A DNA stretch of 34,438 bases, from the NCBI GenBank assembly GCA_029251005.1, contig JAQXEE010000147.1, positions 1 to 34,438 on the forward strand, in the 5' to 3' direction. A program made the translations under genes and the position numbers. The stretch is from Flavobacteriales bacterium. Its GTDB lineage: Bacteria; Bacteroidota; Bacteroidia; Flavobacteriales_C; GCA-002722245. Each line of letters begins with the position of its first letter. Positions within the stretch are counted from its first letter, which is position 1. The notes under the pieces were generated by a model that saw nothing but the letters and a program-made list of their open reading frames with translations, ran no database searches and was not told where the DNA came from. Positions 25,583-34,152 of this stretch are shown here, one piece after another.

Positions 25583-25698
25583 AACCACCTTTTTGTTTAA
25601 ATATATCGATTAAAGGTTAAACAAATTACTATATTAGATAAATGTATTTCTCAATCGTATAGATTTATTCTATTTGACTGATATTAAAGTAAGTAGTT

Positions 25699-26976
25699 AT
25701 GACAAAGGTTAATGTGTTTTGGTTCAGAAGAGATATTCGCATCTCTGATAATACAGCTCTAAGAGCAGCGCTTCAAGCTGATTTACCCGTGCTGGTACTT
25801 TTTATTTTTGATGAGTCGATTTTAGGTGAATTGCCTAAAGACGACCCTAGGGTGAATTTTATTTATGATGAACTTTACAAAATAAATGAATCTCTTAAAA
25901 ATATGCATTCCTCTGTTTTGGTAACAAAAGGAAATCCAGTTCTAGAATGGAAGAAATTAATATGTGAATATGAAATTAATTGTGTTTTTTCGAATCGTGA
26001 TTATGAACCTTATGCACTAAAAAGGGATAATGAGATTAGGTTGTTTTTAAAAGATAACGGTATTCAATGGCAAGATTTTAAAGATCAAGTTATTCATGAA
26101 AAAAATGACATTTTAAAGAAAAATGGTGAGCCTTACACTGTATTTACACCTTACAAAAATAGATGGTTAGAAAGTTTTTCTCCTATTGAAATTGAAAAAA
26201 CGAATTTCAAAAACCTTTTAAAATCAAAGAATATTTTCCCATCTAAAGAAGCCTTAGGATTTGTGGGTAATGATATTAAGGTCTTGCCGTTTACATTAAA
26301 TACGACCGCTTTGTATGCTTCTCAAAGAGATTATCCTTTTAAAAATATAGGTAGTTATTTAGGTCCTCATTTGAGATTTGGGACAATAAGTATTCGTGAA
26401 ATTATCATTAGTCTTGAGGGTAAATCAGAAGTTTTTATTAGCGAGTTAATATGGAGAGAATTTTTTATGCAAATTTTGTGTCATTTTCCAAAAGTTGTTT
26501 CAAATAATTTTCGATCTAAATATGATGGGATAAATTGGAGAAACAATGAAGATGAGTTTCAAAAATGGAAAGATGGTAAAACCGGATATCCGTTGGTTGA
26601 TGCTGGAATGAGAGAGTTAAATAAGACTGGGTATATGCACAATAGGGTTAGAATGGTTACAGCTGGTTTTTTGTGTAAACATTTACTAATTGATTGGAAG
26701 TGGGGGGAAGCTTATTTTGCAGAAAAATTATTGGATTATGAATTGTCCTCGAATAATGGGAATTGGCAATGGGCTGCTGGTACAGGTTGCGATGCAGCTC
26801 CATATTTTAGGGTTTTTAATCCGAAACTTCAATTAGAAAAATTTGATAAGAATTGTGATTACGTTATGAAATGGGTTCCTGAATATGGAACTAGTTTTTA
26901 TGCTGATCCGATTGTAGAACACAGCTTTGCTAGAAATAGGGCGATTGAAACTTACAAGACTGGAATTTTAGGATAA
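25699..26976 (+). CDS. phrB: Class I cryptochrome/deoxyribodipyrimidine photolyase
   Basis: Repairs UV-induced pyrimidine dimers using blue light and FADH-. The 425-residue protein has the Rossmann-like antenna domain (VNVFWFRRDIRISDN, 4-18) and the helical FAD domain. The electron-transfer tryptophan triad is complete: Trp280 (GINW), Trp333 (IDWKWGE) and Trp356 (GNWQWAAGTG), with the spacing of E. coli Trp306/359/382. Asn352, opposite flavin N5, and Glu254 of IWREFF, matching E. coli Glu274, are also present. GYMHNRVRM (311-319) and DAAPYFRVFNP are intact, so an active CPD photolyase is likely. It is slightly shorter than E. coli PhrB (472), mostly in loops. Divergent from the SRPBCC-to-SDR operon. 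Confidence 0.95.
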   Translation: MTKVNVFWFRRDIRISDNTALRAALQADLPVLVLFIFDESILGELPKDDPRVNFIYDELYKINESLKNMHSSVLVTKGNPVLEWKKLICEYEINCVFSNRDYEPYALKRDNEIRLFLKDNGIQWQDFKDQVIHEKNDILKKNGEPYTVFTPYKNRWLESFSPIEIEKTNFKNLLKSKNIFPSKEALGFVGNDIKVLPFTLNTTALYASQRDYPFKNIGSYLGPHLRFGTISIREIIISLEGKSEVFISELIWREFFMQILCHFPKVVSNNFRSKYDGINWRNNEDEFQKWKDGKTGYPLVDAGMRELNKTGYMHNRVRMVTAGFLCKHLLIDWKWGEAYFAEKLLDYELSSNNGNWQWAAGTGCDAAPYFRVFNPKLQLEKFDKNCDYVMKWVPEYGTSFYADPIVEHSFARNRAIETYKTGILG

Positions 26977-27304
26977 AAAAATTATTTTTTTGAGTATTCT
27001 AATAATCTAAATGTCGAGAAATTTATAATCTTTGATGAGTTAAATTGGTTAAGTTCTAATGAGTAAATAAGTGCATATTGCATAGCACGTTCAGTAGTAA
27101 CTAAAAATGGAAAAAGGTATAAGAATTGCTTAATGGCGTGTTATTGTTTTTTAGTTGTTGCTAATTTATTTGGAGTTTAAATCTCACTTAACTATTAAAC
27201 AATACGAAAACCGAAAACAATTACTAAGTCTTTTAGTTGTTAAACAGCGCTTTTTTAATTTATTGTTAAAATTGTGTGGATGCTAGTTTTTAGTGTTTCA
27301 ATTT
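26977..27304. other. Intergenic region between convergent photolyase and chitinase genes
   Basis: About 330 AT-rich bases. Directly after the photolyase stop an A7-TTA-T7 inverted repeat (around 26975-26991) could end transcription in either direction, but it has no GC pairs. A TGCA-TAT-TGCA motif within GTGCATATTGCATAGCAC lies around 27072. No gene was seen. Confidence 0.4.
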
Positions 27305-29323
27305 TTATTTCTTCATAAATCGTCCAACAGAAAAAGATCCGGTTTGTTCTTTTATCATTACCTGATAAACTCCTGTTGAAAGACTTGAAACATCCAAATT
27401 ATGTGATGTTAAACTTGAATGACGAACTACTTTTCCTGTAACGTCAATAATTTGCATTTCACCATTAAGTTCGTTTTTAAATTGCAATACATCAATTACA
27501 GGGTTTGGGTAAATCATCATTTGGTTAAAACTTAAATCCTCAATACCAACACCACCTTCTTTAATATCAAACCAGTTTAAACCATACCATCCCTTGTTGA
27601 CGTAAATTCTAAGTTGGTGCTTTCCTTCAGGTAGCTCAAGATCATAATAAATAGTTTTAAAGGTATTCCAACTTCCAGTGCTGCTAAGGGTATCTCTTAG
27701 TATTTCAACACTATCAACTAATATACTATAATCAGCAACGTTGTTCATTGCCGTTGCGTATCTAAATTCTAGTAGGTATGATTTTGTTTCGGGCACAACA
27801 ATGTTGTAGTCAGTGTAGGCTCCTGTGTTTCCTCCGCCAAGTTTCATATTGTTTTCGGCATCAGAGGTAGGTCTGATTTCAGAAGCAAACATGTTGTGAA
27901 AATTCTCAGCTTCAATTCTAGTTGGAATGAAATACCCAGGTGAAGTTAATTCAACACCAAAGTTTTTTGTTAGTGAATTTGTTGAATTCTCAAATGCATT
28001 CGCTGCAACGGTTATTGTAATGTCATAAACATGAAACTGCTCATCTCCCGGATAACTGTTGCCTTTTAAAACAATTTTAACCAATGTATCATTCATCGAA
28101 TAAATAGTGTCAATTAAGACTCCGTTAGGAAGGTTAGCTATTGTCCATTGATTCGTGTCAATTCCATTAATAAATGAATCATTTTCAACTTCTACAATGA
28201 TTTCTCCACCATCCTCTTCAGTAATTGAAATAGTATCAGGATTGGATAAACTCAAGTAGGGAACTTCATTAAACAATTCATCATAAAGATTAACAAAGGC
28301 ATAAGAATCATTACAATTCTTATCGAAATTTATCGACCAAGTCATCATTCCTCTTAGATTTGGATATCCATCCTCTTGAAGTAAGGTGTAATTACCCGGT
28401 TGTGGACCTTCACCTAGTAAATATTTCATGGTAGCATCAAGGACCTTTGGTTCCGTAAATCCCCAACCTTTACAAGAGGGAAGTCCAACACCAATTTTTG
28501 AGGCAGGCAAGCCTGAATAAACACCCAATTCATCACCTGCTGTAAAACCTTTTATAGCTGCCTCTGTTAATGCTAGAATAAAGTCTGGAGTTGATTGGCC
28601 ATAAAATTCCCCATCTAAACCAGGCATAAAACCTGAATTATACAATTGAACATTCAACATGTCAATACTATCCCGTAAAGCTTCAATCATAGGTAAATAG
28701 GCACCAACATGATTATCGTTTAAAACTAGCCGCTCTGATATTCCGGCTTGTACATAATGAGTTTCAGGAGCCATGGTTAGTAAAAGCTTTTTACCATGTT
28801 TAGCATGATAATTAGCCATTATTTCTTTAATTCCTTCTACCATAAAGGTTAAGCGAGGATCACCAAAAGAATCGATCGAAAAGTTTTCGAATTGAAGAGA
28901 TTTACCTTCCAGATCAATATCCAATCCATCAAAATTCCATTTATCTAGAATAGCTCCGACAGATGAAACAAATACTTCTTTTTCCTCAATAGAATCTAGT
29001 AAAATAGGGTAGGTAGCTCCACCAATACTTATGAATATTTTTTTCTCCTCATCCTGTAATTCAGTCATTTCTTTTTGAAACAAAGTAGAGTCTTGCCAGT
29101 ATTTTCCTGGTTCGGGCACAAAATCCAATTCGTAGTCATTCTCGCCTTTATAACCAGCAAAGGATACCATAATCACATTGTATCTTGGATCTATTTCAGA
29201 AAAATAAACAAAATTACCGGCTGTCCAGTTTTCCCAATATCCAACCATAGCAGGGTTTGGTAATTGAGAGAATGCTTTGAGAGTGCTTAGAATAAGTAAT
29301 CCTAAATAGAATGTTTTTTTCAT
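27305..29323 (-). CDS. Modular GH18 chitinase with CBM6 and T9SS sorting domain
   Basis: Hydrolyses chitin or chito-oligosaccharides outside the cell. Order in the 672 residues: signal peptide (1-20); a GH18 barrel (about 22-353) with FISIGGATYP at 97-106 and catalytic DGLDIDLE at 132-139 (Glu139 the acid); an Ig- or cadherin-like linker domain (about 355-465); a CBM6-like domain beginning RIEAENF (about 467-592); and a type A T9SS C-terminal domain (about 602-672) starting MIYPNPV and ending VGRFMKK. The tail means export by type IX secretion and attachment or release at the surface. The GH20 enzyme at 10040-12019 could finish the digestion in the periplasm. It lies 161 bases downstream of the GldN-like/MORN gene on the same strand. 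Confidence 0.95.
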   Translation of the reverse strand: MKKTFYLGLLILSTLKAFSQLPNPAMVGYWENWTAGNFVYFSEIDPRYNVIMVSFAGYKGENDYELDFVPEPGKYWQDSTLFQKEMTELQDEEKKIFISIGGATYPILLDSIEEKEVFVSSVGAILDKWNFDGLDIDLEGKSLQFENFSIDSFGDPRLTFMVEGIKEIMANYHAKHGKKLLLTMAPETHYVQAGISERLVLNDNHVGAYLPMIEALRDSIDMLNVQLYNSGFMPGLDGEFYGQSTPDFILALTEAAIKGFTAGDELGVYSGLPASKIGVGLPSCKGWGFTEPKVLDATMKYLLGEGPQPGNYTLLQEDGYPNLRGMMTWSINFDKNCNDSYAFVNLYDELFNEVPYLSLSNPDTISITEEDGGEIIVEVENDSFINGIDTNQWTIANLPNGVLIDTIYSMNDTLVKIVLKGNSYPGDEQFHVYDITITVAANAFENSTNSLTKNFGVELTSPGYFIPTRIEAENFHNMFASEIRPTSDAENNMKLGGGNTGAYTDYNIVVPETKSYLLEFRYATAMNNVADYSILVDSVEILRDTLSSTGSWNTFKTIYYDLELPEGKHQLRIYVNKGWYGLNWFDIKEGGVGIEDLSFNQMMIYPNPVIDVLQFKNELNGEMQIIDVTGKVVRHSSLTSHNLDVSSLSTGVYQVMIKEQTGSFSVGRFMKK

Positions 29324-29484
29324 TTTATTGGTTTAACTAGTGATGTTAAATTAGCTTTTTTTTAATGAATCTTTACAGGTTTTTTTGGGAATATTTTAAG
29401 ATTTAATTCTTGATAGTTACACCTTTTTTGTGGTTAAAAAATAGCATGTAATTTAATTTTTGACTTGTTTTATTAAGGCTAAGT

Positions 29485-31068
29485 CTATTCTAAAATATCA
29501 CTTTTAATACAGAGGTTTTGTCTGCAACTATTATTTTTATTTTGGGTGTATTTTATATTGTGAATAAAGTATCCATTTCGAAAGTGTTTTTCTGCTCTTG
29601 GATTATCTAATAGTATTTTTTCAGTTTCCGAATCTTTTGATTGAATTTTATAGCTCCAAATGCCATCGATAAACCCATTTGTAAATGAGCCTTTTTCTAA
29701 TAATGATCCATTTTTGTAAAACCGTTGAAGATATTTTAATTGATAGTCTTTAATATCATATGAGGCATAGAGTTTACTATTGTCATGAAATAACTTTTGC
29801 AACCCTTGAATTTCGTTGTTTGAATAATTAAGAATGGCCATTACTTTACCATTTTTATGATAGAATTTATATTTCCCCATGATTTTACTATCCTTTGTAT
29901 TCCCTTTTAAAATCAGTTTATTGGTTGAGGATAGCACTTTTATATTACCGCTATAAGTTCCGTTAATTTTATTTCCAATAATTTTAAATTCATTGAAGTC
30001 ATATTCTTTTCTTTGCATTTTTTCTTTTTCTATTGCTAAAAAGAAATGTGGTAATACAGTTATTGCAAAATCATTATCAATCAATCCCGATGTTGAATCG
30101 CTATATGAACCTAAGGTTTTATAAGATTCCAATGTTTCTTTAAAATGGTGTTTCTCAAAAAGACTGTGGTAATTGTAAAAACATCCATTTTGAAAATTAC
30201 CTTTGTTTTTAAAAGCCCACATTATTTCTGGAAAATAAAACCATATTTTACTACCGTCTAGATATTTTGAATTTGTAATGATTTCTAAACCTACAATAAA
30301 GGATGAAGTCTGTTTTGTAAGCGGGTTCAGGTAATAGTCTTCCATTAATCTTATTCCGTTAATGTTAAATTCTTTCTGTGAAATAATTTTATTGATTTCG
30401 AATTGTGAAAAATATGTAAAGAATTTATGAGCTTTATAAGCTGTTAATGAGTTGTTTTTTAAACAGTTTATTATCAAATTTTGAAATCCAATAGCTTCAA
30501 ATGTTGGAGGATAGCTGTTTTTGGAAACTTTAAGGATGTTATTCGAATCGATATACGTTTTACTGTGTTTTGCTTGATTTTTTAAAAGTGACCTTATAAA
30601 AGACGATTCTTCTTTTTGAACCTCAGTGCCAATCGAATCTTTGTAGTCATAAACCTTAGCATTTCCAGAGTCATAAATTCTTTTCGGAATGGATATTTGA
30701 ACATTCTCTTTGTTAATTTCTTTACCATTATTGGTTTTGTAATCCCCTGAAATATAATCAAGTAAAAATAATATAGAATCTGACTCTTGTCTTAAAAAAT
30801 CATTAATCATGATGTGTTTAAAGCATCTTATTCTAGCGTATTCTTGCTCTGCGTATAAAAATGAATTTGGATAGAAATTTTCATAATTCTGATCAATTAT
30901 TTTATTATTTGCTCCATCGATAAAATTCCAATTATTAAATATGGTTTTTACTCGAGGTTCATTTGACAATGCTTTTTCAAAAATAAAAGGAGCATCTAAC
31001 ACATTTTGAGCATTTAGTACTGATATTATTAATTGAGAGGTTAAGAGTATGCTGAATAATTTCCTCAT
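29485..31068 (-). CDS. Secreted protein with a GldN-like region and MORN repeats
   Basis: The 527-residue product has a signal peptide (MRKLFSILLTSQLIISVLNAQ). Residues about 195-320 resemble the gliding-motility/T9SS protein GldN: a helical FQNLIINCLKNNSLTAYK, the strand pair EDYYLNPLTKQTSSFIVGLE, then IWFYFPEIMWAFKN and HSLFEKHHFKETLESY, in the order of the conserved C-terminal half of GldN (FWVFYP..RE.L). Residues about 365-475 are MORN/YwqK-like repeats (KFYHKNGKVM, LFHDNSKLYA, RFYKNGSLLEKG, followed by a GIWSY turn). A second similar end (KHFRNGYFIHN) follows. The GldN match is weak and by eye. It is probably periplasmic. It lies upstream of the T9SS-exported chitinase on the same strand, but 161 bases apart, so a shared transcript is uncertain. 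Confidence 0.6.
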   Translation of the reverse strand: MRKLFSILLTSQLIISVLNAQNVLDAPFIFEKALSNEPRVKTIFNNWNFIDGANNKIIDQNYENFYPNSFLYAEQEYARIRCFKHIMINDFLRQESDSILFLLDYISGDYKTNNGKEINKENVQISIPKRIYDSGNAKVYDYKDSIGTEVQKEESSFIRSLLKNQAKHSKTYIDSNNILKVSKNSYPPTFEAIGFQNLIINCLKNNSLTAYKAHKFFTYFSQFEINKIISQKEFNINGIRLMEDYYLNPLTKQTSSFIVGLEIITNSKYLDGSKIWFYFPEIMWAFKNKGNFQNGCFYNYHSLFEKHHFKETLESYKTLGSYSDSTSGLIDNDFAITVLPHFFLAIEKEKMQRKEYDFNEFKIIGNKINGTYSGNIKVLSSTNKLILKGNTKDSKIMGKYKFYHKNGKVMAILNYSNNEIQGLQKLFHDNSKLYASYDIKDYQLKYLQRFYKNGSLLEKGSFTNGFIDGIWSYKIQSKDSETEKILLDNPRAEKHFRNGYFIHNIKYTQNKNNSCRQNLCIKSDILE

Positions 31069-31179
31069 TAAATGATCGTTTTAATCATTGTAATATAAAT
31101 ATAAAACAAGGTTAATTGTGAATTAGGCTTATAATATTGATTAATTTAGAATAAATAATAAAGTCTTAATCAGTCGAAT

Positions 31180-32415
31180 ATGAATTGCATAATCATAAGC
31201 ATCGGAGATGAATTATTAATTGGTCAAACAATCAACACTAATTCTGCTTGGATGGGTAAGGAGCTTAATGCTATTGGTGTTGATTTAACAGAGGTTCTAA
31301 CAATTTCTGATAAGGAAAAAGCGATAAAAGATGCGTTAGTTTATGCCGAATCTAAAGCCTCAATAGTATTATTAACGGGTGGTTTAGGGCCAACTAAAGA
31401 TGATATTACGAAGAAGGTGTTTTCTGATTATTTTGATGCGCCACTTATTCAAAATCAAGAAGCACTAAACAATGTAATTGGTTTTTTTGAGCGTTTCAGT
31501 AGAGAGATGCTACCTGTTAATGAGTTACAAGCATTAGTACCTACTGGTAGTACAATGCTGTTGAATAAAAAAGGAACAGCTCCAGGAATGTGGATGGAGA
31601 AAAATGAAACTATTTTTGCGAGTATGCCTGGTGTGCCTTATGAAATGAAGTATTTAATGTCTTTTGAGGTGTTACCTCGATTGGAGAAAAAGTTTGACTT
31701 ACCATGTATTGTCCATCAAACAATGATGACTCAGGGAATAGGAGAGTCTTATGTTGCTGAAGCAATTACGGATATAGAAGACAACTTACCAAGTGACATA
31801 GGATTGGCTTATTTGCCTTCTCCGGGAATACTTAAATTAAGGTTAACAGGTAAAGGAATGGATAAGGACGATTTGAAGAATAGAATTAATGAAATATTCG
31901 ATCAGATTGAATTACGAATTTCTGATTATGTATACTCAAGAGAAGAAAAGGATTTAGCGGAAATAATAGGTGAAGTACTAATAGATAAAGGGCTTACGGT
32001 TTCCACCGCTGAATCTTGTACGAGTGGAGCTATTGCTTCAAAACTTACAAGTTTTTCTGGGGCATCCAAATACTTTATGGGAGGCTTAGTAGCATATTCG
32101 AATAAAGTGAAACAGAATCAACTGAAAGTTTCTGAACAGATTTTAAATTTGGATGGAGCTGTAAGTGAGGCTTGCGTTAAACAAATGGCCATGGGTGCAA
32201 AATCTCTTTTTAATACAGATTATGCTATTGCAACTTCTGGTATTGCGGGTCCTACTGGAGGTACAGGCTTAAAACCTGTTGGCACAGTTTGGATTGCAAT
32301 TGCATCTCCAAATGAAATTATTGCTGAATGTTTTCAGATGGGAGAAGGCAGAGAAAAAGTCGTTAAAAAGACTCTAATTACAGCTTTGAGTCTATTTTTG
32401 GGCCTAGTGAAATAG
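31180..32415 (+). CDS. cinA: CinA-family nicotinamide-nucleotide amidase
   Basis: Competence/damage-inducible protein A. The family's C-terminal domain deamidates NMN for NAD recycling; the N-terminal COG1058 domain is a molybdopterin-binding-like fold linked to ADP-ribose or NMN pyrophosphatase activity. The 411-residue length is normal for two-domain CinA. N-terminal motifs are ISIGDELLIGQTINTNS (6-22) and LLTGGLGPTKDD (about 64-75). The C-terminal amidase motifs are STAESCTSG (about 275-283), FMGGLVAYSN and TSGIAGPTGGT. It is monocistronic, converging on the anti-sigma-like gene with only about 20 bases between the stops and no clear terminator. No exact promoter box was found. Confidence 0.95.
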   Translation: MNCIIISIGDELLIGQTINTNSAWMGKELNAIGVDLTEVLTISDKEKAIKDALVYAESKASIVLLTGGLGPTKDDITKKVFSDYFDAPLIQNQEALNNVIGFFERFSREMLPVNELQALVPTGSTMLLNKKGTAPGMWMEKNETIFASMPGVPYEMKYLMSFEVLPRLEKKFDLPCIVHQTMMTQGIGESYVAEAITDIEDNLPSDIGLAYLPSPGILKLRLTGKGMDKDDLKNRINEIFDQIELRISDYVYSREEKDLAEIIGEVLIDKGLTVSTAESCTSGAIASKLTSFSGASKYFMGGLVAYSNKVKQNQLKVSEQILNLDGAVSEACVKQMAMGAKSLFNTDYAIATSGIAGPTGGTGLKPVGTVWIAIASPNEIIAECFQMGEGREKVVKKTLITALSLFLGLVK

Positions 32416-32434
32416 CTTGTTGAAAAAAAATAGT

Positions 32435-33283
32435 TTAATTTTTATTCTTACCCTGTGTGATCTCGATTTTTTTATCCCCAATTGATATTCGACCCTTACC
32501 TGGAATAAATAATATTAAATCCTTTATTAGAAGGATTGAGTTATTTTTAGCTTTATGAATATCCCTAATTAATCCTGGAGGAAAAGTATTACCAGTAATT
32601 CGGAATCCTTTGGGTTTAGTTGTTTCTGACGCATTTGTTACATACACCATTCCATCAACAATTGGAACTTGCCTGTTTAAACTTGTATATATCGCATCAA
32701 TATTCGGGAACTTGACTAAATCCTTTTTTGGTAACGAATTAGGCCAAGCCAATTTGGATATATAAAGAGTAGGTAAGGATGGTCTATTATTTATTGGGAT
32801 TTCACTTAGAGTGAACCAATTATTAGATTCTTGTTTCGGTTTTTTATTGATTGAAACATCTTCTTGATTTTCAAAAACGCCAACTTCACTTTTTGTCTCT
32901 TTTTGGTCAACAATTTCCTCTTTAGTATTTTGTTTAACAGTCTGATTTACAATCACACTTAACTTATTTTTCGCTTCTATTACTTTAATTTCAGGTTGCG
33001 TTGTTTTTATAGATGCTAAAACAGGTTGTGTAATAAAAGAGCCAGCTGAAGTTATTGGGTCTTGATTTTTAATTACAGGATTTTTAAGCTCTTTAATATT
33101 CAAACCAACAATAATACCTAAGGTAATGGCAGTGAAAACACTTGCCGAAATAGTCCATTTTTTTACTCTTGTGTAGCTTTTTGCAATAGCATTTCTTTTT
33201 TCAAGAACTTGCCCAAAATCCTTAAAGTCGTTTATGACTTTATCGGTTACTTCAGGTTTGTTTTGATATTTAAAATCGTTCAT
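32435..33283 (-). CDS. Single-pass putative anti-sigma protein
   Basis: The 282-residue protein has a charged cytosolic N-terminus (about 1-43), one membrane helix (about 44-62, WTISASVFTAITLGIIVGL), a low-complexity Lys/Glu/Thr-rich periplasmic stretch (about 63-150) and a structured end (about 200-275). Position in the operon and topology fit an anti-sigma factor for the upstream ECF sigma. The end (GFRITGNTFPPGLIRDIHKA followed by LIKDLILFIPGKGR) recalls the C-terminal domain of GldM and similar domains in other Bacteroidota anti-sigma proteins; this is a weak match. The start ATG overlaps the sigma stop in TGATG; a GTG one codon earlier is less likely. No zinc-finger anti-sigma motif (HxxxCxxC) is present. 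Confidence 0.65.
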   Translation of the reverse strand: MNDFKYQNKPEVTDKVINDFKDFGQVLEKRNAIAKSYTRVKKWTISASVFTAITLGIIVGLNIKELKNPVIKNQDPITSAGSFITQPVLASIKTTQPEIKVIEAKNKLSVIVNQTVKQNTKEEIVDQKETKSEVGVFENQEDVSINKKPKQESNNWFTLSEIPINNRPSLPTLYISKLAWPNSLPKKDLVKFPNIDAIYTSLNRQVPIVDGMVYVTNASETTKPKGFRITGNTFPPGLIRDIHKAKNNSILLIKDLILFIPGKGRISIGDKKIEITQGKNKN

Positions 33284-33861
33284 CACTTAATTGTATTAAA
33301 TAATTTTTGGAGTTTTTTTAACACTCTGTGAGTTTTAACTCTTGCATTTTCAGTTGTTAACTCAAGTATTTCTCCTATTTCTTTGAATGGTCTTTCTTCA
33401 AAAAATCGCATTTCAATTAATTCTATTTCGTTCGGCTTTAGTTTAGGTAAACAAATTTTTAGCTTTTGAAGATCAATTGCGATATCGTTTTCTTCATCTT
33501 CGTCGTTTGAAAATAAATTCCAAGATTCATAAGGTATGTTTACAGTTCTTTGTTTTTGTTTCTTTCTAAATTTTGTTGCAATTTCATTATAGGCTACTCT
33601 GTAAAGCCAGGCGCTAAAAGGGTATCCTTTAAATTTGTATTTTTTCAAATTGAAAATCGCTTTAGCAAACACGTCGCTTACAATTTCCGATGCTACCTGC
33701 TCATTTTCTACACGTTGAAGTACAAACTTAAAAATTGCCATGTAGTATTTCTCATAAATGGGAGCAAACTTTGCAGGGTTGGTCGTAGCAGCTTTTAAAA
33801 TGCTTTCTTCCTTTTTAATGGTACTCTTGCTTTGGTGATATATATTTTTTTGTTGCGTCAA
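33283..33861 (-). CDS. ECF-type RNA polymerase sigma factor
   Basis: The 192-residue sigma-70 family protein has region 2 at about 32-100 (FAPIYEKYYMAIFKFV, ASEIVSDVFAKA, FSAWLYRVAYNE) and region 4 at about 138-188 (LPKLKPNEIELIEMRFFE, PFKEIGEILELTTENARVK, HRVLKKLQKLF). Regions 1 and 3 are missing, as usual for the ECF group. It should direct transcription of an envelope-related regulon, controlled by the coupled membrane protein that follows. The start is TTG at 33861; no in-frame ATG precedes it, and the first internal Met (about residue 41) would cut region 2. Its target promoter is unknown. Confidence 0.9.
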   Translation of the reverse strand: MTQQKNIYHQSKSTIKKEESILKAATTNPAKFAPIYEKYYMAIFKFVLQRVENEQVASEIVSDVFAKAIFNLKKYKFKGYPFSAWLYRVAYNEIATKFRKKQKQRTVNIPYESWNLFSNDEDEENDIAIDLQKLKICLPKLKPNEIELIEMRFFEERPFKEIGEILELTTENARVKTHRVLKKLQKLFNTIK

Positions 33862-33945
33862 TGTTATTGTTGATGTGTTCTCATAACGGTTTTAACTAAT
33901 AACGTTACAAGTTTATTTTAAGAATTAACAATAATAGTTAAAAAC

Positions 33946-33953
33946 TATCTTTG
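33946..33953 (+). promoter_or_regulatory. -7 box for the small lipoprotein gene
   Basis: TATCTTTG, an exact TAnnTTTG match, 64 bases before the ATG at 34018, giving a leader of roughly 55 bases. It is identical to the tro -7 box. No good TTG -33 element is seen. Confidence 0.45.
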
Positions 33954-34017
33954 ATTAGGGTGAAATATATATTAAAATAATTTTTAAATTCGCAGTCAAC
34001 ACTAATTATCTGATACC

Positions 34018-34152
34018 ATGTTAAAAAAAGTAATGTTGACTTCTTTTGCGGCTATGATTCTATTTGTTTCATGTAGAAGTACAGAAAACCCTAGTCAGAT
34101 AGGAAATAGAAATAAGTTAGATATCTATCATCAACAAAAGAAAGTAAGGTGA
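34018..34152 (+). CDS. Small lipoprotein of 44 residues
   Basis: ATG to TGA without interruption: MLKKVMLTSFAAMILFVSC, then a short polar mature part RSTENPSQIGNRNKLDIYHQ and six more residues ending KKVR. The positive start, hydrophobic core and lipobox LFVSC (Cys19) are a textbook lipoprotein signal, and such small lipoproteins are common and usually missed in Bacteroidota. The mature peptide would be only 26 residues. It is divergent from the ECF sigma operon, with about 155 bases between, and has a candidate -7 box. No family recognised. Confidence 0.65.
   Translation: MLKKVMLTSFAAMILFVSCRSTENPSQIGNRNKLDIYHQQKKVR

Noticed and set aside
26975-26991. A7-TTA-T7 repeat after photolyase as a firm terminator
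   Set aside because: The stem has only A-T pairs and such runs are frequent by chance here; mentioned only in the intergenic entry.
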